Assembly: GCA_021234155.1 (NCBI GenBank)
Contig: JAJEKV010000032.1
Span: forward strand, 7,784,736-7,848,735
Origin: Isoetes taiwanensis
Lineage: Eukaryota; Streptophyta; Lycopodiopsida; Isoetales; Isoetaceae
DNA length: 64,000 nucleotides
Direction: 5' to 3'
In this document: positions 24,211 through 35,872 of the stretch, piece by piece
Layout: each line of letters opens with the position of its first letter
Position numbering within the stretch: position 1 is the stretch's first letter
Notes under the pieces: model-generated
What the model saw: only the letters and a program-made list of their open reading frames with translations
Told to the model about the DNA's origin: nothing
The model's database searches: none
Translations under genes and position numbers: made by a program

Positions 24211-26405
24211 TGTGATGTTCTAGCATAATATATGGTCTGAATACATATATTATACTGCCACTTCACGCGTACATGTCACCTTGACAAGTACTTGAGAGCC
24301 GTAAAGAGTTGCGCCTAGGGGGCAACCTCGTATGTTGCACATGTATATTAAACATATGCAATTAAACCCCTTTGCCAAATGGCAAAGCCCCATTGGTCCC
24401 TTCTATCCTAAACCTAAAAGGTCATGTAAAAGGAACAAAGGGGGAAACCCTAAACCCTTTCCATTTTCACATTTTGGCTTCCTTGCGCCATTCCGGCCAA
24501 GCCAAACTGCTACTTCGCATTGCCAGGCGCTGCCAAGCCGCATATGCATAATAGATCTCTCAGGAGCAACTGTCTTTAACCCGAGCGAAGGCATGGACGC
24601 GATTCGAGGAGCTGGAGCAAGCCAGGGATCAGGTAACCTGTGATTCCGTTGTGCGAAGCCGACTTTTAACCCGGCAATGAGCTAGGATAGCATGGTAGAT
24701 CAGTCTTAGCAACCTTATAGATCATAAGATCACCAGCCTTAATGAATGAGCCTAACCATGTATGTTTAGGTAGATATTTTAGGTATTATTCAGTATCTCA
24801 ATTCTTTTATGATAATGATGTTCCATTCTATGCTCTCCGGTGTATATGGGAAGCAGTGTTGTTAAAATATCTCCTTTTTAACCATAGAGTACTTCTTAAA
24901 AAACCCCTACGTTTGCAACCATCGGAAATTATAAAAAAAATGTGAAAAAAAACATTACTAATGCCTCGAATGACTTTCATTCGATTTTCTGGTCTAGCAA
25001 ACAAGATTTTGGAACTATGAGCGGCCGCATGCATGTAGAAACATGCCGAATGTATGTAGAACCAGGGTTTTGGTTTTTTGCTCAATGAAAGAAAGGTTTT
25101 TACTCTACCATGCAAACCTAGAAATAGTTCTTGCGCCAATCTAAGACCAGTCGACCAAGGTAACTTTTCCATTCTTCTTCTTTTACAACTAATTTTATTT
25201 CGATTCATTTTTTTCTGTATTGCTTCTGAAGATCTGACTGCCATAAGTGATAAATAGAAGCAGGAAGTGACCCAAAACCGTTCCAAAGGTATAACTGCTT
25301 CAAATAATTCTTTTTTACCTATATTCATTTCTCTTCTATCTACCTCTAGTACGATAATATGCTAAACCTTTATGTTAGTTGTTATATTATTAAGTTAAAC
25401 CTTTGAATTGAATACACATTTTTGTGATTTGATTGGACCCCAAATATGGTGCTGGTATTAAAAAATGTTATATAATCTGTTTCAAAGGGGCAATTTGGGG
25501 GTTTTAAAGTTTTTTTTACGTTTGCAACGTTTTTAATGTTATAAAAATGTATTCTGAGATTTTAAAAACCAAAAATAAAAAACTTAAAAAACGTATGGTA
25601 CCCGTACGGTATGCAACGTATGTAACAATATTGATGGGAAGGGGGGTAGAGGCCCTGAAACCTTCAGTAATAGATGATTCTAGATAACCTCATTAATTCC
25701 CAATTAATGCGACCCGTGTACAAGAGCCCGCCTGGTTGTGAGTGGCGGGGCTAGCTTGGTGGAATAAGGAGGACATGTCCCATCACTGCCTGATCCCTCT
25801 GGTGTGTAAAGCCTATCAGGGATCTTAGCAGACTAGGCTTAATGGTTTGCCACTGCGTGTAGGCAAGGCATGAGCTCAACACTTTTTGGATGATGCGCCA
25901 CCTTCAATGAGACGGGCAATGGCCCTCTAATGCATGTCTCTGGAGGGGGGTGATCCTCCTCCTGCCTCATCGGGGCTGGGGAGATCAAACCCAGTAGTAG
26001 CCCCTTTAGCTACGTACCCGGCAGGCTACGGTCCAGTCCCTAGACTCTTCAACCTACTTTGCAAAGTGTACACCGGGAGGGGCGGATGGAGCAGACTACC
26101 CAACATCCATGTTCCTATGCCAGCCCAATCCACTCTGATGAATTCTGTCTGCAATGACTTCAGGAGACCCAAGCTGTCTGTCCATACCCCGGAGTCTGAG
26201 CCTTGGGTAGAATCTTCCATATGATGATGATAGTATTGTTGATATGTTTATACATGTATGCTATGGTATATTCATCTTTCGAGGGGACTCTGTTTGCATT
26301 TGATGTCATGTGCTTACGTTTATTCACGCTTTCGCAACTAGGATGGTCCCGAGGGAAGACCAGATAAATGACCCATCCATTCTTCTTCATCGATCCATTG
26401 CTAAA
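24211..26405 (+). repeat. LTR of the gypsy element (3' end uncertain)
   Basis: The LTR begins TGTGATGTTCTAGCATAATA right after the polypurine tract. Its first 550 bp align along their length with 63436-64000, which starts TGTGACGTTCCAGCATAACA; shared landmarks include CATGGACGC near 24594 and CCTAACCATGTATG at the end. The 3' limit is uncertain. A sequence resembling a tRNA-Met primer site, TGGTATCAGGTG, at 26410-26421 suggests an LTR end just before it, giving about 2.2 kb. AT-rich stretches at 24880-24960 and 25500-25630 share ACGTTTGCAAC pieces. Confidence 0.65.
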
Positions 26406-26422
26406 GGATTGGTATCAGGTGG

Positions 26423-26920
26423 ATGGCCTCTGTCAGCTTGGCTATCAGGGGGATGAACTCCGCCTTCCAATACGATGGGAGCATCGTAGAAGTAGGGGAC
26501 GTCACAAAAATTCTATACTGTAGAAGAAATCAAATAGTGCGACCACATTCATCTGGTTTTTTTTTTGAAGTTGATTCTGCGCATATTTTAGTAAATGTCA
26601 GTGAACTATTTGTGTATCCACAAGAAGTTCAACAAGTATTTTTCCATGTCGATCCTCAAAACCGTACATGGTGGATCGTAATCCGTACAGAACCAACATC
26701 ACATCGACACGTTCCAAATATAATCCTTGAGGAAGAAGGGGAGGAGCATGAGGAAGATATAGAGCATGAGCATGAATTGGAATTTGTGGCGCCACAAAAT
26801 GTAGAAGATTAGAGCAAACAACCAATGAAGATTTAAGATCACCAATGCACTCCTCAATGGCACTTGAAGATTATATTGAAGAGGGGGAAGACGTGGAGCT
26901 TCAAATGCCAAATATGTGAT
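26423..26920 (+). pseudogene. CACTA (En/Spm) transposon protein fragment, DUF4216-like
   Basis: The reading 26423-26812 contains YCRRNQIVRPHSSGFFFEV, VYPQEVQQVFFHVDPQNRTW and WWIVIRTEP, a pattern typical of the DUF4216 region near the C-terminus of plant CACTA transposases (Q-V-F-Y-V-x-D-P-x-N-x-x-W). An acidic tail with repeated Glu/His follows. Only this end of the protein is present, without the transposase core, so it is a remnant. Confidence 0.7.
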
Positions 26921-27620
26921 GAAGGTTGCTTCTACAAATAGATGACGACGAATGGAATGATATACAACATGATTTCTTGGATGAGGATTTCATATAGAAA
27001 TCACAAATCAATCTCAATTGCTTTATATGTATCCGAATTTACATCCTTTTTTAAAGTATGTATCTCCTTGTGCTCGTATGATATATATATTCTTTGATTT
27101 AAACTTACATGATAGGAGAAACAAATTGTAATAAACAACACCTAAACAAACACAAAATTACTTAAGATCCCCATACACCCCCCTCCCCTCCCCTCCTCCC
27201 CCACACCCACACACACATAGTGGAGTTGGTAAAACATGGCCTTCCCATACAAGAAAAACATTGGGGATGAGTTAAAGAGATGATATTGGATGAAGGAGAA
27301 ATTTTAGATTCGTAATACATCATACACAATAGTAGATGTTTGAAGAAATGGTACAACTACTACAATAGATATCATGCATGACGAATGTTCTGACGAATAC
27401 AAAAAGTTAGTCAACCTGTTAGTCACAAAAAGTAGCCAGCTTTTTAGTCAGTATATAGTCAGCATATTAGTCAGAATTTTAGTTAGCCAATTACTTAGAA
27501 AAATTAGTCAGATTGTTAGTCAGTATATTAGTTAAATATAAATCGTTATATTCTTCATCAATTTATTAGTCACATCATTAAGCACGTTAATAGTCATATA
27601 ATTCGTCAAATTATTCGTCA
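26921..27620. repeat. Low-complexity region with TTAGTCA repeats
   Basis: A C-rich/CA microsatellite lies at about 27169-27215. From about 27400 to 27610 the short motif TTAGTCA or close variants (TAGTCAGNATATTAG) recur many times, as in subterminal transposase-binding arrays of CACTA elements. No matching terminal inverted repeat was identified. Confidence 0.55.
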
Positions 27621-28450
27621 TTTTTTTTTTTTTGAAGGACGACAAACTCTTATTCAATATTCCATAAGAAGTACACACAAAGATGCAGAGACAGAAATAA
27701 AATCTCAGCAGACAAAGATAATCCACTGAGTGCAGCCACCTGTCTATGCATAAGATAAGATACCCAAATATTTCTAAAAAATCAAACGTTTTTTCTCATG
27801 AGCAAGCTGAAAACATAGGTATGCCTTCACCAATCTGTCTTGCGCCATGTGAAGACGTTGGTCGACTAATTGATAAGCCTTTGAAGATACACAACCGCCT
27901 TCTTTTCCAAACAGACCACAACAACCAGCCTGAAGCTACGTGGAAAGCCTATTGCTGTAAGCTGTTCCAAGTGGAAGGATAAATGGTGAGAAGCACCTGC
28001 TGGCTAGTCAAGTCCACATGAAAGAGAGATAGTAACCATGACCAAACTGGCTGAACTTGGTCACATAGAAAGAAGCAGTGCTCAAAACTCTTAGCTTGAC
28101 GCTTGCACAGTATGCAGAGTTCTGAAATGCGGGGATAAAACTTATGAACCAGCACATTAACCCACAGACATCTGTGAAGGAGTTGCCACCATAAGGTAAA
28201 AACTTTGGGATGAAGCAATTTATTCCAGACCCAGGACCACATACGCTTCCACTGAGGAGGGGGAATGCGGAGCTGCCAACTAGCCCGAGGCGGGACAATG
28301 TCAACATCAACTAGCTTTTGATATAGCGAATGCAGAACACATTGTGCATTAACAATTTGGGGACCAGTCCAAATAGGCACATCAACTGATTGTGAAGGAG
28401 CATCTGGCAGAATGTCAGCCAGCTTTTGCCGAGGTTCTTCTGTCAATATC
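27621..28450 (-). mobile_element. 5'-truncated LINE 3' end with RT zinc-binding domain
   Basis: Minus-strand open stretch 28491-27949 encodes a plant RT zinc-binding (zf-RVT) domain: MWSWVWNKLLHPKVFTLWWQ, LLHRCLWVNVLV and C-x2-C with downstream H/C (LCILCKRQAKSFEHCFFLCD). This domain follows the reverse transcriptase in many plant LINEs. The element ends at left in a run of T at 27621-27633, the poly-A tail on the minus strand. Upstream coding is absent, so the insertion is 5' truncated as usual for LINEs. The right boundary near 28450 is approximate. Confidence 0.8.
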
Positions 28451-29449
28451 CTTGAACTGCCAACAACAACTATTATTATAATCATTATCACCGATATACC
28501 AAATTCATATGATTTGTGAGAAGATATGGTCCAACTTGAGTTCCTCTTAATTATCTTAAGCTCGGCCTGAAAAGATGCTTAACATATCACTATTGAAGAA
28601 TAACCAATCAAAATGAATGTAGATCTAGATAGTTACATGACCATACCATTTCTATAGATTGATAACTTATAAAACTTCGTTGTTTAAAAAATATAATTTC
28701 AGCATGATTGTAGAGGTCCACGTCGAGATGCTTGGCTCAATATTAATTTTTTCTTAGAGAAATTTGCATGGCATTACCTCTTTAAAGAATAGAAGATTCA
28801 AAGATGCATTTTGTTTCTCAGCTCGTTTTCTTCTTAAATTGGCAATGCATTTTTGAGATAAATCAAGTAATGACTTATGATCCTGCACAATTTCATTACC
28901 ATGTTGTTCATGCTGTTGCTGTTGCTATTACTATTGCTGTTGCTGTTACTTTTGTTGTTGCTGTTGTGACGGTTGAACATAAATAAGGCAACCAAAAAGT
29001 TACATCTTTTGCTTGCCCAGAGTGATCGGATGAGACCCATCAATAATAATAAGCATAAGAATTCCAATGAAGCGGCTTAATTAAACATGAGATTGCACAT
29101 GAATTATTGGATAGGACTTTCATTAAGTAATTTGCAGAAGACATTATTATTTTGGTTAATCTTTAGTATCTAAGAAATTACATTGTGTAATATAGGTAGA
29201 AAAGGATGTTCTACAATGTAAGGTTTTAAGGAGCGAGGTCCGAATGAGCAATGCTGGTATTATGGTTGGTTTGGGTGAAAAATATAAATGTTCACATGAT
29301 GTTTATTTCATTTGAAGGACTTGAGTTATTTATTCTTCATCACACTCATAGTACAATAGATGTATCATAATAAGCCAGTCCACCCAAGGCCGCAATATTG
29401 AAATATTTTATGTAAGAAGCTGCTCCATTTGATTTTATTACATAATATG
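28451..29449. other. Intergenic with a GTTGCT microsatellite
   Basis: AT-rich, no gene seen. An imperfect (GTTGCT)n stretch lies at about 28908-28970. Confidence 0.55.
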
Positions 29450-29455
29450 GCCAGT

Positions 29456-29635
29456 CTCGAATCTTGACCCCTGGGTAATTTAAAGTCCCCATTACTGGAA
29501 CTAATATTGGTCATACTCAAACCAATCTCGAATCTTGACCTCATGGCAATTTGAAGTCCCCATATCTGTCACACTTGAACCTGTAACCTCGGATATGGCG
29601 GTTTAAAGTTCTACCACTAAACCCCACTTCAAAGG
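29456..29635 (-). repeat. tRNA-like sequence, probable SINE remnant
   Basis: On the minus strand an A-box-like TAGTGGTAGAAC (29619-29608) is followed 38 bases later by a B-box-like GGTTCAAGTGTGA (29581-29569), the spacing of an internal pol III promoter. Downstream is a 37-bp unit (ATGGGGACTT...CAAGATTCGAG) repeated at 29563-29527 and 29493-29456. No complete tRNA fold is apparent, so a tRNA-derived SINE remnant fits better than a tRNA gene. Confidence 0.5.
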
Positions 29636-29639
29636 GCAA

Positions 29640-30533
29640 ATGCTCACAAGTTTTATATATTTTTTTCTTTGAATCCATGTCACTTTAACTTTATAACATG
29701 ATTAAGTTTTTAAGTGGAGCTCTCGCTGGTTAGAATTATTATGATTAGGCTTAAGATTAGAAGTGAGTCAGGGTTAGTTTTATGTTTATGGCTAGTTAAC
29801 ATGAGGTTAAAACTGATTCTAAGGTTTTGGATTAGGGTTGTGTATGCTAGCTGCATTAAAATACAAATAAAATTGGGTTAAACTTATAAAGTTAAACCTA
29901 GGACTAAGTTGGTTAAAGCTACAATAATTGTGCTTTGTTTTTTGTTAACTAGATGTGGAAAGCAAATATTTTTCCTACCCATGCTACAAATGGGAAAAAG
30001 GAGCAGGAACATGCCTGCTGGAACCATTCTTGGGAGGTCAAGTTGATATCCCCTGATAGAAGCCCTCTCAAAAGCACATGAACAAAATTAGTTGTAGAGT
30101 CTCTATGCTTATCTATCAATCCAACATGAAGCGTAATATCTAATCTTCGATGCAAAGATACATATTTTACTTATAGGATGTTTGTCAAGGAATATGCAAG
30201 TTAGACCATCAACAAATTAGTGTTTGAAATGTGGCAATGCATACTTTGGCAACTGATAGTAATTTTGCCAAGTTCAAGATATTCCTAGGTGCACTGGTGA
30301 ATATCCTTAGCCTCTTTCAAATAAGAATTCATAGAGAGGCCTGCCTGCCATAAAAAGATACGGAAATCCTCACATGAAAACAGAAAGAAATATAAATTCC
30401 CACATTTACTCTCAAACTCTGCAATGTTGATTCAAAATTTGATTTCCACTCGACCCAACCTCTTTATATAATTGTTATGACATAATTTTTGGTCTCAGTA
30501 AGTTAACAAAGACTTTTTCAACATTAGAAGATA
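29640..30533. other. Intergenic, nothing recognised
   Basis: AT-rich DNA up to the Helitron end at 30534. No domain or repeat was recognised. Confidence 0.5.
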
Positions 30534-30561
30534 CTAGTTATGGTGCCCGGCGTTGCCGGGC
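30534..30561 (-). repeat. Helitron 3' terminus (hairpin plus CTAG)
   Basis: On the minus strand, GCCCGGCAACGCCGGGC (30561-30545) forms a perfect 7-bp stem. Seven bases later comes CTAG (30537-30534), followed by T, the classic Helitron 3' end with insertion before T. The hairpin matches those at 54855 and 59901. Confidence 0.85.
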
Positions 30562-31225
30562 TTTAGTAACATTTTGAAGGGGTGATTGTTTTTCATTCCT
30601 GCGTTGTTTGTTTAGATGGTAATTTTTACATGATTAGGTCTGGGTCGGTTTTAGGATGTGAAATAATGTTAAAGCAATGAACACTTTTGAAAGTAGAACT
30701 ATCTCTATGATGTGCCATGATTTTTCCTTGATGCTATTGGCAACGATTTTGATTAATTGAAACAGTGATCTAAAATAATTTAAGTGCATAACAATGAAGT
30801 TGGAAAAGGATTGAATGGGGGGTTGGAAGAACCCCTAAACGCATAAAGAATATGCCATTGCAATGAAATGGGTTTCAAAAAATAGCTTAGAAATATTGTT
30901 TTGAATGATTGAAATCAGATGGTATAATTGTTTTTAATAAAGTTGTGATTGTTTGAAATATTTGTAGTTCCTAACCAAACACCAAACAAAGGGAGGATGT
31001 AAAATGCACTCTTTTACCTATGTCAATATTGCTTTATTTGAATTAAGCCTCTAAAAGATATTTAAATAACGACATGCTCCAATTGGAAGAGATGCATGTA
31101 AGTTTGTTTAAATAGAATGCAATATTGATAGAACGTGCAACACCACATTTGCATGTGTGGTGTATTAAGAAGTAATAGCACTGCTGTTGCATTTCTCAAT
31201 GGCTTATACTACTTGGATTTGGAGC

Positions 31226-31334
31226 AGTTACCAAGAACACGAACCACACAATACCAAAACCTACATATCTCTAGCAAATAGTTACCAAGAACACGAACCA
31301 CACAATACCAAAAACCTATATATCTCTAGCAAAT
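31226..31334. repeat. 54-bp tandem duplication
   Basis: Units 31226-31279 and 31280-31334, both starting AGTTACCAAGAACACGAACC, nearly identical. Confidence 0.9.
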
Positions 31335-31583
31335 TGCAGAGATAGCACCGTTAAGCTTAGGGTCCCATCCATGAAAAGAACTTTATAGCCACACCCTTGG
31401 CCCTTTAAATCTTGGATATCTTGAATCGCATGCATTGGAAATGATGGTTGTATCCATGCTATTCTTAAAGGCTTTATTTTCATATATTTGGTGCATTTAT
31501 TGTGAATGCAGAACCTTTTTTTATCTTCCAGATCCCTAGCCCGTGTTTGGAGGTGTGTAGCATGGAGTCTCTACTGCTCAAGC

Positions 31584-33840
31584 TCATGTGGAAGATAAGT
31601 CTAAGAAAACATTAAGCAAGATAAGTATTGCCACAATTACTATACTTGGAAAATAGAAACAGAACCTTGTTTGATCCAACTCAGTAACTTTTAAAGTTAC
31701 GAAAACACATAACCAATAGTATTGGGCAACAATCCCATCAAGTGGCTCAAGAAATTTGGACTTCGACGTAATGTCAATGGAAGTATCTATATTTGTATCA
31801 GTTGTTGCAGCAATGCTTTTAACTATGGTTGCCTTTTGCATTTCTGTAACTGTAGTACTCTCTGATGTTGCAGACAAAACAATATCATTGCTTGGATCTC
31901 TATAGGCGTTTAAAGGAGAAGAACCTCCTTGTTCAAATGATAGATTCCTTGCTGGCTGCAGACAAAAGTCAAGCCACTGAGCAACCCAAGGTGAAGGTCC
32001 TCTAAAACGTCCTCTAATCTTAGGGTCCTTAATGCTTGTTGCTGCAATGCCTGGAAAAAATAACTTCTTTATCTTAGTCCGACACTTATTCACTAAATAC
32101 CTGCATAATGTTCTAAATGTCTAGATAAGCAATAACTTTCCTCTCCAAAAGGTCCATGCATATACTTCTGCAAGCCTACAACTATAGAAAAAGCTATGCA
32201 TTAAGCATAGTAAATGGTTCAGGTGGAAAAAATGATGTGAAATGCGACATTACTGTTCTACCTATCTACATAATCTATCATTGGCCATAATTATGCCTAT
32301 TGCATTTTATAAATCTCTCTTGCATAATCCAGGTGCTTCTCATTTGCCCATCCTTGAGCCCAACTGAGAAGATCATCCTCTTTGTTTCATCATCTTTGAA
32401 GCTAATTCTGCAGTGCACAAAACGTACCTCATATGTTGGCGAAATGAAATCAACATTATTCTGATTCTAGAGACTAACCTGGCTTGTAACCTCCATCAGG
32501 TGTACATTAAACGAAGGGACTTGACCATAATGTCAGAAGCTAATACAGTAACACCATGTGGTTTAAGAAATTACCACTGGGTTTACCAGTTTGAGCCGAA
32601 CCATTCCATATTCTGCAAAGTACTTGTGAAGATTCCCAACGTGCTCCAAGCATTCCTGAAGTACAATGTGCAGATGAACTGTCAGATCCCTTTTTTATCA
32701 TATTTTTACATGTAGAAACAAAAATATTTTTTGAGCTAGAATAATCAAATGAAAGCTCCCATAAGACCAAAGTACTAATTCATTTTTAATCAAAACATCC
32801 ACACAAGGCACAGTCACTCATACGTGCGAGATTACGAACATCACAAACTTTCTGCCCAATGAATTTGTTTTTTTACAGCTAGATGAATATCTAAGCATTC
32901 AGGTCTGCAATCAGGTCCATATGCTTCAAATAGCCAAACAACAAAAAGAGAAAGCAAAAGAAAATGTATCTACTGGTATAGAGCACCTTCTCTTTATGCC
33001 GATATGTCATTTAGCAAATTCTTTTGTTATAAACCATACTTCACGAAGGCCTGCCAACTTAAAATAGATCACAGACTATGCATGTCTACTGAACATGTAA
33101 GTTTACCTGCAATATACTGCCTGCAATATCCAATTTAGAAGATTAGTGGCTATACATGTCGTTGGCGAACATGCTAACTTAGACAGGGTCAATTTCACAC
33201 ATTGCATAAGCTTAGGACATTACATGTAGCTCCATTACTTGCAGAATATGGAAAATAAACTATTAATCATGAAGTACCAACATATATGACATGGCAAACA
33301 CATCTGGACACATCATGAAATAGCATGAAGAGCCCTTATGAACGTTATGGTAGATGTAAGTACCTGCTCATTTCTTATCTTGAATTTAAACAAATTAAAA
33401 AAAACTACCATAGCAAAGCAATCTATACCGGATACAGTCTTCATTCGAGGAGGCTAAACCTATTTGTTTTCGGCCAGAATACAGACAAAGGCTAATCCTA
33501 GAATGAAATAACATTTAGACATTTACCTCCTGCAAGCACTGCAGGGTATTGTTCTTCCTCTCAGAGGTAGCAGCATAATCAACAAATGTTGAGCCACAAG
33601 CTATGAAAAACAGCAGTGATGTTGCTCTCTAAGGACTGAAGGGATAATCACGGTATGGATCTTACACAAAACACAGAAGATATCAAAGCCCGTCGATATC
33701 CTGTTTTAGAACATTTATATCATTCCCAGTTGAATCCTTCTCTGCAAGAAACAGCAAAAATATTAAACTTGGAAAGAAATGGAAGATTTACAAAGTGGTC
33801 ATAAAAACACAGAGGGGCAGATAACCTACCTTATTAGATT
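31584..33840 (-). pseudogene. Exon-like fragments of an unidentified gene
   Basis: Several minus-strand stretches look like exons of one gene. Near 33720-33690, after TTTCTTGCAG, the reading is EKDSTGNDINVLKQDIDG. At 33602-33528, after TTTTTCATAG and before GTAAATG, it is TFVDYAATSERKNNTLQCLQ. Near 32690-32570 it includes DSSSAHCTSGMLGARWESS. At 32060-31850, after ATTTTTTCCAG, it includes RGRFRGPSPWVAQWLDFCLQ, PARNLSFEQGG and NAYRDPSNDIVLSAT. The low-complexity of introns between them and the clean borders argue for real exons, but I do not recognise the protein. Lying inside a probable Helitron, they are best read as captured fragments; a resident gene cannot be excluded. Confidence 0.4.
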
Positions 33841-34050
33841 TCACTTTGTGAAACGGTATGGGCAGTATAGCCATTTAACTGAACATGCTTGCAAATGCCT
33901 GAAACATGCAAGCAGAATTAGCATGTATACACACACATAAGTAATAGTTGCTTGCAAATGCTCAAAACATGTAACCAAACTCAGGGACAACCAACTCTGC
34001 ATAAATCCATAGCATGCATAAATCATCTAGCATATAAAATGTCGATTGAA

Positions 34051-35872
34051 TATTCAGATGTTGTTCAAAGAAAAGCCTAAAATTTTGAAAAATGCAACCG
34101 CAATAAACTTCACAACATGCCCGCTCAGGTTTCAGTTAAATCTAGCAGATAACATAGACATAGATATGGACATAACATATCTGGAAGTCGTTACCTATCT
34201 TGTTTTCTTTGAGCAATGGGGCAGCCAATCATCCAAATACTGACCACGAAAACCCTGCAAGACATGCAATCACGATCCCTAAACTTATGCATGTAAAGAG
34301 AGCAAATAATGTAACAAACCTCTTATTTAAGCGTGATGCAGACCAAAATCTTGCGGCCGATCCAAACCTTTGCATGTCGATCCAACCACCTGGCCGGAAT
34401 ACCTTGAAAATAAAAAAAACTTATCCCCATTCCATATCCGAGCAAGCGTGGCAGGCATGCCGAAGATAAGGCATCCATGGAAATCGGCCCCAAAATGAAA
34501 ATATTTTGATATGTCCGATTTTTGGAATTCGAAAATCTTTTTCGGCGGCCAAAATATTACAAACCTTAGAAAAACCAACCCAAAAAAAAATCCAAAAAGT
34601 TTTCGGAACCCCGGAAATACCAAATTTAAACAATAGGATCCAAGCTTTAGCAAATATATTTAACAAACAAAACAAGCAAAGGGAACATTTTGTATATATA
34701 CTTAATAAACAAAACAAGTGACAAAAGTGACATTCTTACAACATCTCTAGACTTTAGTTAAAATTTACAAACATACTAGGAACCCAAGGTCAGCATTGTC
34801 GGGATGTCTCCTTTTCTATTGCCTCGATCAATCACTTTCAACAAAAATTACCAAGATGAATAACTTTATTGTAGTTTCAATCTTTTCTATGTTGTTTGTT
34901 GAATATGGACTATGAACCAAACAAATCTATTGAGAAGAAGTTTCAAGTTTATCAAGCAAGTTCATGAGCAACAAGAGCAGAGGTTATGCACCCGCTACGA
35001 CAACTATAAAGGCGTTGGAAAAGCCAAAATCTTAAAGATTGATAACTAGAAAAAGAAGAAGGATTTTTAAAGCTGATGCAAGAGAAATAGGGGAGAGCAA
35101 TTATGCAAAAGAAATTCATTTCTGCCAAAGTGGCAGTGAAGGAAGGGGATGATTCTAGTGTGCAAAATAGTAGAAATAGCCAGTGTATGCTGAATTCCTA
35201 GGAACACTAGCATCCTACCTAGATTTTCATAGGCTCCTTCCGCCTAGTTGAAATTTTACAGGAAATATACTTTTTAGGTTTTTACAGTTTGTCCCACACT
35301 GGAAATATCGTGTAAAGGACCTCAAAGTCAAGATTTTCAGTTTGGATTAAACAAGGGCTTCCTACTAAGGTAGAAGTAGTACGACACTCTTAACACGTTA
35401 TGCTTTGGAATTTTTTTGCTAGATCCATACAAATTGTATCAGTCTTTCGGAGTGACAATTGAAACCAGAAGATAAAAACAACAGTAATAGATCATGACAA
35501 ACATTTAAGGAATATCTTGATAAAATTTGTTGTGGGCTTTTTCATTGGTGGCTTTTTGGACTTAGAAGATTATATTCGCAATTGACTAAACATCTTGAGA
35601 AATTAAGATCAGCGGAGTTTCAATCATTGAAGGCTATTGGGGGAATTTTCTTCCTTATTCTATTTGTAGCAAATCACAATTGAAAAACTTATTATCATAG
35701 TTACGGTTACTTTGTAGGAGATTTTATCATATACTGGTATTACTCTTCTTGTTTTACCCCAGATAAGATGTCTGCTATTAAATTTGCGATGTTGGTTTGA
35801 GATTTAGCATTTGCCGAAAAAATATGCAACCTAGACTTACTGATTTATATTGCAAATACTCTCGAAACTTAT
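34051..35872. other. Intergenic, nothing recognised
   Basis: AT-rich DNA; short open frames around 34327-34717 overlap one another in several frames and show no domain. No repeat boundary was found. Confidence 0.45.

Larger units (their letters stand above)
30534..34050 (-). mobile_element. Non-autonomous Helitron with captured exon-like pieces (right end uncertain)
   Basis: It extends rightward from the minus-strand 3' terminus at 30534. The interior has no Rep or helicase sequence, but holds several minus-strand exon-like blocks with plausible splice sites. The 5' TC end was not located, so the right limit is a guess set by the last exon-like block. Confidence 0.45.

Noticed and set aside
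24828-25328. 166-residue minus-strand open frame
   Set aside because: It lies within LTR sequence, has no recognisable domain, and composition follows the AT-rich DNA.
25934-26224. 96-residue open frame with Pro-rich start
   Set aside because: It falls inside the presumed LTR; no domain, and the opposite strand is open too.
28834-29067. Minus-strand frame with an Asn-Ser run
   Set aside because: Translation of the GTTGCT microsatellite; no surrounding coding signal.
29456-29635. Functional tRNA gene
   Set aside because: Boxes A and B are present, but the acceptor and anticodon stems do not form.
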